Source: Urechis unicinctus
Lineage: Eukaryota > Annelida > Polychaeta > Xenopneusta > Urechidae
Assembly (NCBI GenBank): GCA_034190875.2
Contig: CM067357.1
Span: forward strand, 15,153,327-15,217,326
Direction: 5' to 3'
Length of the DNA stretch: 64,000 bases
The position numbers and the translations under genes are program-made. Position 1 is the stretch's first letter. Each line of letters begins with the position of its first letter. Below the pieces are notes generated by a model. It was not told the DNA's origin. It worked only from the letters and a program-made list of their open reading frames with translations, and did not search any database. Shown here piece by piece: positions 10,561 to 20,864 of this stretch.

Positions 10561-11160
10561 CACGAACACCCCACGCATGCACACACGAGCGTTTGCTAAT
10601 TCCGTTTTATAGTTGCCGGAAATATCCCGATGAGTCAACAATGTGCCAATGCTTATTAGAAATACGAGCGTGGTTCCATCTTTGTTCTACAACGAGGAAT
10701 GCATTGATACAACGCTGAAGATAACGCGATGTATTTTATGCTGTAAGTGAGACAATGCTCGCATACATGTCTGTAATGTTCTTGTACAGGATTTAACCTT
10801 GATGTCTACGGATAAGTTTATCAGTTTTCACTAACACCAACGCCTTGCTGGCTCACACTGTAAACATAGTTTATTTCCGGTTTCCTACTTCGCATGCACA
10901 TACAAACGCAGATGTAATCATAACGGATCCCGACAATGTCTACACTAGAGAACTTGTTTGATGCGAGATACAAAACCACGCTTTACTCACCAGCTAACTG
11001 CAGTTAGCGGTGGGTGCCTATAGCTTTATATTCACAAACCCAATAATTTGTCAGTTTCGTCATGACTAGACCTTTTTTTCTTATTACGATTCATATTCAC
11101 GCTAGCGGCATAAAATGTCTGGCACGTTGACGGAGAAGACATCATCGGCGGTGCTATTCT
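10560..11160. other. Spacer with no feature seen
   Basis: About 600 bases without a convincing frame, repeat match or hairpin. Confidence 0.45.
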
Positions 11161-11204
11161 AGAAATTTACGTCCAACACAAGTTGTACCGATGCGGGTGT
11201 CCTG

Positions 11205-11388
11205 TCTGTGATGAATTATTATCGAACGCAGCATTTATTGTGTCAAATCGTCAAACGAAGGCACCTCCCTTCATCAGATAAACAACTTCCTATTTTCCCT
11301 GATGTAAATCCGGTCGAAGCTTAACGAAAATGATATAGGACGGGTCGACGGGGAGCGAAATTGTGAACACGGCAACTTGTTTTTTATT
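11205..11388 (+). repeat. Dispersed repeat R2, left part
   Basis: From gcatttattgtgtca through aattgtgaa this matches 55718-55870 at roughly 80 percent by eye (both contain cgtcaaacgaagg and ttccggtc). The match ends where the hairpin-array element begins at about 11390, so that element appears to have inserted into, or at the edge of, an R2 copy. Non-coding. Confidence 0.6.
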
Positions 11389-11390
11389 TG

Positions 11391-12510
11391 AGGTATTAGT
11401 GCGTAGCGGATTCCGCGTATGAACCACGAACTACAACCACAGCATTGTGGAGCCCGTTCAAGTCCACTTATCGGTGTTTATTTCAAAGTTGGGCTGTTAT
11501 ATATTCACCAAGAAGCCTATTAAAAGGATAAGCACATTGCAAAGCGAATCGGAAAGTCTGTAATGTGAATTGTCGGCGATTTTGATCAAATCGGTCAATA
11601 TTACCAAGATATGGTTCTTAACATGATATGGTAGCGGATTCCGCTACAAATACCCCAAAACCCATGGTTCTTAGCTACTGCAATGAACCAGCTTCCAAAC
11701 ATGCATGGTTCTGAGGTGGTGGCACCCCGACTACCTCAGAACCATGCATGGTTCCATGCATGAGGGTTCCAGTAGTTAAGAACCATGGGAAAACATGATA
11801 TGGTAGCGGATTCCGCTACAAATACCCCAAAACCCATGGTTCTTAGCTACTGCAATGAACCAGCTTCCAAACATGCATGGTTCTGAGGTGGTGGTACCCC
11901 GACTACCTCAGAACCATGCATGGTTCCATGCATGAGGGTTCCAGTAGTTAAGAACCATGGGAAAACATGATATGGTAGCGGATTCCGCTACAAATACCCC
12001 AAAACCCATGGTTCTTAGCTACTGCAATGAACCAGCTTCCAAACATGCATGGTTCTGAGGTGGTGGCACCCCGACTACCTCAGAACCATGCATGGTTCCA
12101 TGCATGAGGGTTCCAGTAGTTAAGAACCATGGGAAAACATGATATGGTAGCGGATTCCGCTACAAATACCCCAAAACCCATGGTTCTTAGCTACTGCAAT
12201 GAACCAGCTTCCAAACATGCATGGTTCTGAGGTGGTGGCACCCCGACTACCTCAGAACCATGCATGGTTCCATGCATGAGGGTTCCAGTAGTTAAGAACC
12301 ATGGGAAAACATGATATGGTAGCGGATTCCGCTACAAATACCCCAAAACCCATGGTTCTTAGCTACTGCAATGAACCAGCTTCCAAACATGCATGGTTCT
12401 GAGGTGGTGGCACCCCGACTACCTCAGAACCATGCATGGTTCCATGCATGAGGGTTCCAGTAGTTAAGAACCATGGGAAAACATGATATGGTAGCGGATT
12501 CGCTACAAAT
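11391..12510 (+). mobile_element. Hairpin-array element, copy 1
   Basis: A ~230-bp left flank (from attagtgcgtagcgg), then five tandem 172-bp units starting at 11621, 11793, 11965, 12137 and 12309, and a ~30-bp partial sixth unit at 12481. The units are almost identical; the clear difference is one base in the second. Each unit has a perfect palindrome, gtagcggattccgctac, and two nested inverted repeats: outer cccatggttcttagctactg (one mismatch) and inner catgcatggttctgaggt. Each could thus fold into one long hairpin or cruciform. The flank plus one unit recurs at 62891-63283. The flank-plus-tandem-core layout resembles the pearl/Helentron-like non-autonomous elements of bivalves, but no diagnostic Helitron end was identified. 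Confidence 0.75.
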
Positions 12511-12557
12511 ACATGATTGGTTATCAATGGACCCCAAGCCAGAGTGTTCTATTTGCT

Positions 12558-12791
12558 AAGTGTATGTTGGTATGCTATATTGGAGACCCACACAACAAGT
12601 GTATGTTGAGAGGCTATATAGGTGGCCCACACAGCATGTTTGTGCAATGAGGATATGAAGGGGACCCAACCAGCAAGTGTATCTAATGAGGCTATAAAGG
12701 GGAACATACCAGCAAGTGCATGTAATGAGGCTTTATAGGGAAACCAACCAGCTAATATATGTTGTAGAGTCTGGGAGAAAACTCAATCATG
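12558..12791 (+). repeat. 39-bp minisatellite, six units
   Basis: Six consecutive 39-base units, each beginning like aagtgtatgt and mostly ending ccaaccagc or ccacacagc, with substitutions but no length change. The period is a multiple of three, yet stops occur in the frames examined. It directly follows the hairpin array and may be that element's right flank. Confidence 0.8.
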
Positions 12792-13207
12792 AAGTGAATG
12801 TTGCTATGTTACATGCTAACAGAGGTCCCACAATGCTCTCATCACAATATTTGATGCATAAAAATGCCATTTTCAGGCACATGAAGCAGTAAGTACTGAG
12901 AGAAACATAACATCAACTGCTTGACCGATACAATTTTATTTCAAACATCCGAGTCTAAGGGGAACACAAAGCATGGAATATATTCTCCCGTGTCTGATCT
13001 GGTGCATCCCAAGGGGAACTTGCTGCAGTACATCTGTACACAAAGGGTTAATGCCTGTTTATCTTTTTGTCATTTGAAAACATTTAGTTGTATCACAAAG
13101 GTATCAATAATCATTGAAAGTGAGTTTCTACCACGCCCACACAACTCCTTAAAGATTATAAACCAAAAGATCACATCTCAAAAACATTTACACATTTTAT
13201 CACTTAC

Positions 13208-13339
13208 CAATGTGTCAGTATCGTGCCTCAGTTTATGCAGTTTAAGTCTGCAACCAGAAGGACCAACTGATGCAATATTCATATCATGGGATATGGAGAT
13301 ATTAGAAGTTACAGCTCCACTTTATTCCTTCTGGGTCAA
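13208..13339 (-). other. Possible exon (minus strand)
   Basis: Bounded on the minus strand by a gttatcttcag acceptor and a CATTG/GTAAGTGAT donor. From about 13319 one frame is open to the donor (GAVTSNISIS through HDTDTL); the first codons include a stop, so the acceptor may lie at 13320 or the exon may be non-coding. Product unknown. Confidence 0.35.
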
Positions 13340-13550
13340 CTGAAGATAACAGACACATTAATATGTTCAAACAGGTTCATTGCAACTTATAAGCATAAAA
13401 TACATTTCACTAAGAACAAATTAATAATGTGCATGCATACAACATACCATTCTAAATTGATTGATAACGAGGGCTCAAGCAAACTCATTACCTGTGTTAT
13501 ATTGTCACAAACCATTAACATACCATTACATTCGAAGTAAAAGTTCTCAC

Positions 13551-13617
13551 CTCTAGTGAGACTGAATGTGTCTCTTCTTGTTTTGTCTTCGTATGTTGCC
13601 TTGTTTCATGGTAGCAT
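13551..13617 (-). other. Possible exon (minus strand)
   Basis: Acceptor-like gtatgtatag and donor CTAGAG/GTGAGAACT delimit 67 bases. If joined in phase to the exon ending at 13936 it would add three residues and a stop (ATG CTA CCA TGA), making it a terminal coding piece. Other frames are open across it, so its role is uncertain. Confidence 0.3.
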
Positions 13618-13935
13618 CTATACATACATAACAATAATTCCTTTCCATTTAAATGTAAGAATGCAGTTTTCCAAAGTACCAGTTACACAGACAATTTATT
13701 AATGCCGAATTGTAAGGTATCTAAAATGGAAAAAAAATAATAATATAAATAAACCAAAGATATATGTCACGTTCTACACCATGCTCATTAAAATACACTA
13801 ATTACAATGAAATATGCTAACATAATGTGACAACAAACTAAATACTGCCACATTTCTATCATTTCAGCAGTATTCTAAGCTGATTTAATAAGGGGCACAA
13901 TATGTTACTTATCTTATGACATAGGCAATACTTAC

Positions 13936-15248
13936 TACTGCTGTCCAATGTGCACCACCTTGAGGATACACCCCAACACTGATGTCAAAATCACTTGCCG
14001 GGCAAATAACAGTACAAAGCAGACAAGCAATGGTTACTGAATACAAAAAAAAACACAGCTTACTCAATGATGCAATATTACACCACAATGTTCATAGAAA
14101 AACAGACTGGACTAGAAGGGTGTGAAACTGTGTCAATAAAATAAAATTACTTCTTTTTGGTGGATGACTGTATTTCACTGGTATTATCATGTCCCAACGC
14201 CTGATTAGGGTGTGTTCGAAAATCCTTATGCAAAACATGAGGGCTGGTACCTGTTTCTCAATCCAGGTGTATTGCCAGGTGCAGTAAGCATCGATTAACT
14301 GTGATCTATAAACCTTTGGGTGTTAATGACATCATGTAAGTCATAGAAGGTCAATGAAACCATAAACGACTTAAATTCCTGCAAGCAAACAAACGACATC
14401 ATGTCAAAGTTAGTTAAATCCACTGCCTCGGATACTGAGAAAGTCATTGGCTGAAAGTGGATATGGCCCGTGATGAGATAGTACGAAGCTGTCATTCTTC
14501 CCAAGTACTAAGAAATGTAGGGAGCCCAGCTTTTAATAGAAAGAAAAAGAAAACAATATGCTTGTATTATCTGTCTCATGTATATCAGATCATGTTAATC
14601 AAAATCCCATTTATAGTCAACCCTCTTTCCCAATATGTAAGATGAAGAGCATGCAGATACATTTCTTAATTATTCAAAACATTCAGATCCAATTCCCTAA
14701 TATGAGTATATTCTTCCCAAGTACTGACGGAAAAAATCATACTAACCAAGGCTGACTTTCCTTGAGTGTCTTATGGAAGCATCTGCTGAATAGCAAAAAG
14801 CAAAGATAAGCAAAGAGGTATTTGACTTCCCTGTTTTCAGTCAAAAGACAGTGTCCAAATGCCTTTTGTGTGCAGATACACATAATATGGTTATAAATGA
14901 GATTTAAACAAATTTACACCAAACTGTAATGGTTGCCAGTTAAATGCATAACAATGGGCATATGTAAACTAATATCAGTAATACAGTAATCTAAGTCTAG
15001 ACTCAAAAATTCAAAACTGGAATGAGACTCAAAGACAATTAAGGCCTGCCAGTTTGGTTTTGTGGGGCACACACCTTCCTTCAGTTTCCCCTCAGTGGCT
15101 GCTGTTTCTGTACACATCACAATATGAGACCCTAAACTTCTGAAGAATACACTCCATTGATACAAAAATATCCTGAGAGACAGGGCATAGAAAACAAAAG
15201 TACCTTTTCTTGGTGAGGAAGTTTTCCTTCTCATCTTTATCCTAGCCT
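13936..15248 (-). CDS. Candidate spliced gene: three phase-compatible exons
   Basis: Three minus-strand segments with good splice borders join without breaking frame. 15248-15204: acceptor ctttatacag, peptide ARIKMRRKTSSPRK, donor AAAAG/GTACTT. 14785-14747: acceptor ctattcag after a strong pyrimidine tract, peptide DASIRHSRKVSL, donor CCTTG/GTTAGT. 14036-13936: acceptor ttttttttgtattcag, peptide TIACLLCTVICPASDFD through GAHWTAV, donor GTAAGTATT. The first two introns are phase 1. The predicted order is a basic, serine-rich stretch followed by a ~14-residue hydrophobic segment, like a membrane-entry helix or signal anchor after a cytosolic arm, then a glycine-rich luminal or extracellular stretch. 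I do not recognise the family. Further exons are probably present on both sides (13208-13617, 15599-15749). The frame and splice agreement is seen in the sequence; expression and function are unknown. Confidence 0.4.
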
Positions 15249-15598
15249 CTGTATAAAGCACAGCATCTGACTGTCAATATATACACCTGTGACACTTTTT
15301 ACAGACAATGTATGGATAATAATTTAACCTGTGGCTGTTTGATCTGGCTGGGGGGATCCTTGGATTATTTTCTTCTACAGATGATGATTCTGTCTTTAGC
15401 AGACTTTAACCTTGAAAATCCATATATATTTAGCCGGTTGCCTAAAATATTAAGCCCCCTTTAAGTGAAGGTTTGAAATAGATAATATAATATATTTTTA
15501 TGTTGCATTTTCCCTCTTTGCTTATTATTGATTATCTTATCATCTTATACTAGGATGAAGTTGAATAACATTTAAAAATTCATAAAGTATGTACCATA

Positions 15599-15749
15599 TT
15601 AACACATTGTTAACTCTGGGGGACTTTCACGGTTAAGTGTATTCAAGTTTTTCCGCTCTACTACAATGGGGCTGTCCTCGTGGAATCTGTCAAATTCAGC
15701 ATCATTGTAGTCAGACCCGGATAGGGGATGGTTGGTACTACTAGCATAG
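15599..15749 (-). CDS. Possible terminal exon with acidic tail
   Basis: After acceptor gtaaccacag a frame of 49 codons runs to TAA at 15599-15601. It is polar and acidic (YASSTNHPLSGSDYNDAEFD, then FHEDSPIVVERKN), like the cytoplasmic tail of a receptor or transporter. Another frame is also open across part of it, which weakens the call. It may end an upstream gene now covered by the microsatellite at 16.0-17.15 kb, or be the first part of the exon chain at 13936-15248. Confidence 0.3.
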
Positions 15750-16009
15750 CTGTGGTTACTGTTACATTATACAGCACATGGGCCAAATCCAAATGTGGGA
15801 TGTCCAGTCTTCTTTTGTGCTCTGCAAATTTTCCTCACAACTCTCTGCAAAGCGGCCCTGATGTGGATGCTATTGTTCCTCCCGTTCCCATGTCATGCAA
15901 CGTCACGAGATGTTTTAATGACAAAGGAGTCATGTGGATTCTCTCCTCAGAGCGAAAACTTCACCCCACAAGAACCCCACCTGCAACAATCATAAAGCAT
16001 TACTGTATG

Positions 16010-17150
16010 TGTGCGTGTATACGTATGGTGCATGCCACAGAGATTTGGTGCATGCATGTATATATGTATGCGCATGTGTATGCATGCATGCATGTATGTA
16101 TGCATGGTGTATGTATGTATGACGTGTAAGAGTGAGTGTATGTATGTATGATATGTGTTGGTGTGTGTTTATCTATTTATGAAAGTTTTTATGATATGTG
16201 TGTATGAATGTTTATATGTGTGTGCGTGCGCATACGTGCGTTCATGCATGCATGTATGTATGTGTTTGTATGTTTGCATGCATGGATGCAAGCATGTATG
16301 TATGTACGCAGGTATGTATGTATGTATGTCATACATATGTACGTACGTATGTATGTATGGGTGTATATATGAGTGAGTGTACGTGTATGTATGCATGTAT
16401 GTATGATGCGTGTGTATGCATGTTTGCGCGTGTGTGTGTGCATGCATACATGCATATATGTATGTACGTGAGTGAGTATGAATATATGTATGCATGAATG
16501 TGTGTATGAATGTATGTATGGAAGTATGTGCGTACGTACATACATATGACTTTACGTACGTGCGTATGTGTGCATATTTGTATGTATGTGTGTTCAAGTG
16601 CATGTGTATGCATGGTTGTACGTACGTATGTATGCATATATGTATGTTAATGACGTATGATTGTGTGTATGATGTGTGTGCGCATGTATGTGTATGTGCG
16701 TGTGTGCGCAAACACATGCGTATGTATGTATGTATGTATGTATGTATGTATGTATGTTATGTATGTATGTATGTATGTATGTATGTATGTATGTATGTAT
16801 GTATGTATGTATGTATGTATGTATGTATGTATGTATGTATGTATGTATGTATGTATGTATGTATGTATGTATGTATGTATGTATGTATGTATGTATGTAT
16901 GTGTATGTATGTATGTATGTATGTATGTATGATGTATGTATGTATGCACGTATGTATGTATGTATGTATGTATGTATGTATGTATGTATGTATGTATGTA
17001 TGTATGTATGTATGTATGTATGTATGTATGTACGTATGATGTGTATGTATGTATACACGTATGCACGTATGTATGTACGTTCCAATGTACGTACGTTCCA
17101 ACGTACATATATATATATACGTATGTATGTATGCATGTATGATATGTGGG
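16010..17150 (+). repeat. (TATG)n microsatellite, ~1.1 kb
   Basis: Degenerate TATG/TGTATGCA repeats from about 16010, becoming nearly pure (TATG)n between 16720 and 17035, then decaying with short palindromic pieces (acgtacgt, tatatatata) to about 17150. Tetranucleotide repeats are read openly in several frames on both strands, which explains the long Tyr-Val-Cys-Met and His-Thr-Tyr-Ile frames here; none is a gene. Confidence 0.95.
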
Positions 17151-17159
17151 TGTGCGTGT

Positions 17160-19310
17160 CTGTGTTCAACAGTGGCGTAACTGTGTACGAATGTGTTCAG
17201 GCTTGCAGTAGCTGCAAGAGAAGTGAACCGTTATTAAACCATTGCTGGAGCTAATATACGCACTGCACGAGGGGATTCTCATTTTGCGATTCATACTTAA
17301 CGTTTTGCCTCCGTGGGATTTATATTACGGGAAAGTCATACAGTCCCGTTTTTAAAATCCAAGTATTTTACTCGAATGCAACCTAACCACCTTACTTCGC
17401 AGGGTTAGCCAGACACCAACCCACCCGTCCATGGGGCTACGTTAGTAGGTCGACATAATCCCATCCGACCCCACGTCGCGATCACAGGCACTTAAGTCAA
17501 TAACCCCAAGCAACAGTGACATGTATCGATATAAATATACGAGCCAAGAACAACCGAAAACTACCGAACGCGCTCGTTGAATTGACTTGGGTGACATTTG
17601 TCGCGATCGCCAAAAGGTGCGAATGCAGCCAAGCTGGCTCCAACAGCAAGGGGGTCCATTGCTATGTAAGATAATAAGGCTTGCGACGCCTAGCATCTTG
17701 TCCTTAAAATTGTTTCTAGCTGGTGGATCATCCATAACTTATAACCTCTGTGATTTTCTAAATAACCATGTTAGTTTGATATTTCTCCGATTCGTAGTCA
17801 CCGAGATATTACCTCCCAGACATGACTAGAATGCTACAGCGAAAAGGTGTTGAGGAGACAGTTTGGACAGTCACCTGCGATGTGACGTCACAGGTCCTAT
17901 TGGACGAGTGATTTTAAAATACGGCGGGCTGTATTGTATATCTTAGAGAAAAACACTTCCTTTAAGTTACATTTTTCACAAACCTACGTCTTGGTCTAAC
18001 TTTTTTCATAGAACGCAGAATATTACTGCGATCGCGCAAGTAAACGTCATGCGGACTCTCACGTCGGGAACATTCTTGTACAGCACTGAAGTTTATATTA
18101 TTGCCCGATCCAATAATTTCCCAACATAATTTTTGAGATATAGCTTGTCAGCTATTGAAACTAACCCTGCATTTGAGTTCCAGAAAAGACTAAGATTATA
18201 CGATACAAGAAAGCACCAGTTTCACAACTAAAACATTGCACTAAAACTTCTGCAGCTTGCAGTTGATGAGCAATCCAATAAGAATTTAACACACTTCCAG
18301 TGGTGGGCCGTTTGCGGGTAGGGGTGTAGACGGGACGGTTGGGTTGGGTTAGCAAGGGTAGGACGGACAGTTAAGGAATCCTGGCTAAGACCTTGGTACC
18401 GCTGATCCTGTTATTTACTTATCAAGGCCATTAGTACGACTACAACCCCAAACCTACGCACTGCAAACACGCGATGCGTCCCCCACCGAGCGATCAAAGG
18501 CTCTACGACAACTTCACATCCGTAACCTGATAAGATTCGCAACCGTGAATTGAGTCAAGATAAGGGATGGGGGTAAAAGGTAAACCATGCAATACCCATA
18601 CATAGGGAGAATCAACGGCGTGAAGCCCTTCCGAGTAGTGGTTCCCGCCGCGACAAGCGCCTCATGACACATTAGACGGTTCATAGTCGGTTCTTCAATG
18701 CGTAAAGAAAGGAAGCCAATGTGATACAAATAGTGATGCGATGTGCATACTTGAGGATACATACAGTGATTCGAAGGAATTATTCAGCTTCAGGGAAAAT
18801 AAGCCATGACATTTTTTCCAAATGATACTGACTACTTTTCCAAAGACATAGTAAGTACGCAGTTTTTGTAAGCTGTGACTCGTAAGCTGCAGACGATCTA
18901 CACAATATTACTCCGTCTATTCCGTTTGTAACGCAGGGGAAGGAGTAAGGTCATAGGGTAGGAGCAAAGCAAGACACGTCGCCTCGATCTTTAGATGTTC
19001 TTAGTAGATCAGCTCGCTGTAATTTACTCTAGGGTGATCCCTCTCAACTCCATCCCACCTCGAGTGAGAGATGCAGTTATATCAGCGAGCGCGCCGAGGG
19101 GCGCTTAGTCGAATTCGATGGGCACTTTAAGATCTCATCGTGGCATGCGTACCTTATACAAACTCTGCATAGGCGGCTCAGTATTTATCAGATACTGGCT
19201 GCTTGAATCTTCAGTATTCGCAGTAAAAATATTTTAGTTTTGTAACGGCTTTGTTTCATTTTTAAATCCGTCGTACATAGTACATAGTTGCTGAAAACCA
19301 TATGACGCTT
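17160..19310. other. Long stretch without recognised gene
   Basis: About 2.1 kb of unique-looking sequence. No domain, convincing spliced exon set or repeat match was found. Short frames at 17442-17829 and 18514-18762 show no family features. Confidence 0.5.
17883..17903. promoter_or_regulatory. CRE palindrome with nearby CCAAT box
   Basis: A perfect TGACGTCA (17883-17890), the CREB/ATF site, is followed nine bases later by ATTGG (17899-17903), an inverted CCAAT box. Such pairing is common in promoters, but no start site or gene can be attached here, and an 8-mer can occur by chance in 64 kb. Confidence 0.25.
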
Positions 19311-19314
19311 GATG

Positions 19315-19341
19315 CAACAACAACAACAACAACAACAACAA
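19315..19341 (+). repeat. (CAA)n microsatellite
   Basis: Nine CAA units in a row. It is read as poly-valine by a minus-strand frame, which is not a gene. Confidence 0.9.
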
Positions 19342-20487
19342 GTACCGCATTGAAATTAAACGGATAGTCAAAATCGTACTCAAAGGGGTCATTAACATGA
19401 TGTTTCAAGCCAGTGTGTCTTTTTTTCGAGACTGCCACCTGGTGTGTAAACAAAACAGTCCCCAGCAACATTATGATGTGTTGCCGTGGGCGCTGATAGA
19501 TTAAACCACTGGTAGATTTACCCCTATACCTAAAACAAAACAGTACGTCGAGTAAGATGCGTATATCATATATATGTGGACATATACAGTTACTTAAAGT
19601 GAGTAAATGCCTCACCCAATACGCATGCCCCATTATCCTCCTCCTATCTCCATGGCATACACATGACCAATATGCTGAATATTTACAGTATTTCCGCCGG
19701 TTAGCTAGCCAAAGGTTAAACAATGTGGTGCAAATTACTACTAGGATGATGCACAGGCACACAATGCTGCCAAATAGCTTGAGTCAAGTTATTAATTTGA
19801 GTTGTGGTTAAAGGCAGACATAGATTGTGGTCAGGGAAGAGTCAGGCAACTTTGGTTGTAGGCATATTTTTAGTTTTCTTCACAAAGTCAGAATGGCTTT
19901 AAACGATACACACGAGTAGCAAAAATACATTAAAATATTTTTATACCACTGCCATAAATATATATTTAAGATTGTAGAGTAATCTCTTAACGTGTTATCA
20001 TTAAAAACTATTCTATGACGGATTGTGATGAGCTGTACGTCGCTGTTGTTCCTTATGAGCTAACTTCTAAAAAGGGTGCAATTTTCCGCGAAAGCATAAT
20101 ATATTTGCGGAACACAGTGTGACATATTGCCGTGGAACATAGGATTTTATTTCTTGACTGGAGTCTAGAGTAGAAATGCGACTTACCTCATCGGGAGTCT
20201 TCCATGATGAAGTGCTGAAGTAGATTAAGTGACCTCTGAATGTAGTTACATCAAATAAAAATACTCCTCAATATATATATTTGCCAAGTTTTGCTGTGTC
20301 GAGTATTTTCACTTTCTTCATTATTCGTGTAGTCTGATATAGTCAATAAAGAGCGATAAATGAGCATCCGAGAGCCGGGACTAGCACAAACGATCCCGTT
20401 CACGGGATAGTCAGCCCACGATTATTCAAAAACGCGGCGTTCCATCCCAGCATCATGCCTCCTATAGCGTCATAGCAATACTCTGCC
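19342..20487. other. Stretch without recognised gene
   Basis: About 1.1 kb with only short frames. A small inverted repeat, atcccgt/acgggat, lies near 20393-20410. Nothing else seen. Confidence 0.4.
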
Positions 20488-20535
20488 CTATGGTTGTAAA
20501 TCGTGGTTTATACGCGGAATCTGCTACGCACTAAT
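20488..20535 (-). repeat. Terminal piece of the hairpin-array element
   Basis: In reverse complement, attagtgcgtagc followed by gattccgcgtat and aaccacga matches the first ~45 bases of the left flanks at 11391 and 62891, with a few substitutions. The match then stops, so this is either a shorn copy or another element using the same terminus. Three occurrences fix the outer boundary at or next to ATTAGTGCGTAG. Confidence 0.55.
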
Positions 20536-20864
20536 GGCTCGATTTGAAGATATAAACAGTTCGTTAACGTGTAACCTTTGTGAAGAAGTATATTTATCGA
20601 GGAAACAACGGATTAACTATTTTGGTATTTTTTATATGCTTCATCAGATGTTCAATGTGTAATTAAACTGTCATGTCGGTAAGAACCATAAGGGACTCGT
20701 GTGCGATTGATGCAGTGATGTGCTAGGTGTAGTGCGAGCGATAATATGTGACTAGCTATCAATCTTAGTCTACGGTTGGCATCGTTTAAAGTTCTGCCTT
20801 TGTTAGGTTTGCAGACTGGAACTTTAAGGTTCAGTAAGGTTCGGGGTTAATTTTACCCACAGCT

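Noticed and set aside
11621-12510. Resemblance to a CRISPR array (regular repeats with palindromes)
   Set aside because: Units are 172 bp with no unique spacers, in a eukaryotic, repeat-rich context.
12921-13343. 140-residue plus-strand frame
   Set aside because: No domain or codon pattern; the opposite strand has better splice borders (exon candidate 13208-13339).
16169-17254. Long frames rich in Tyr, Met, Cys or His, Thr, Ile on both strands
   Set aside because: They are translations of the (TATG)n microsatellite, which has no stop in several frames.
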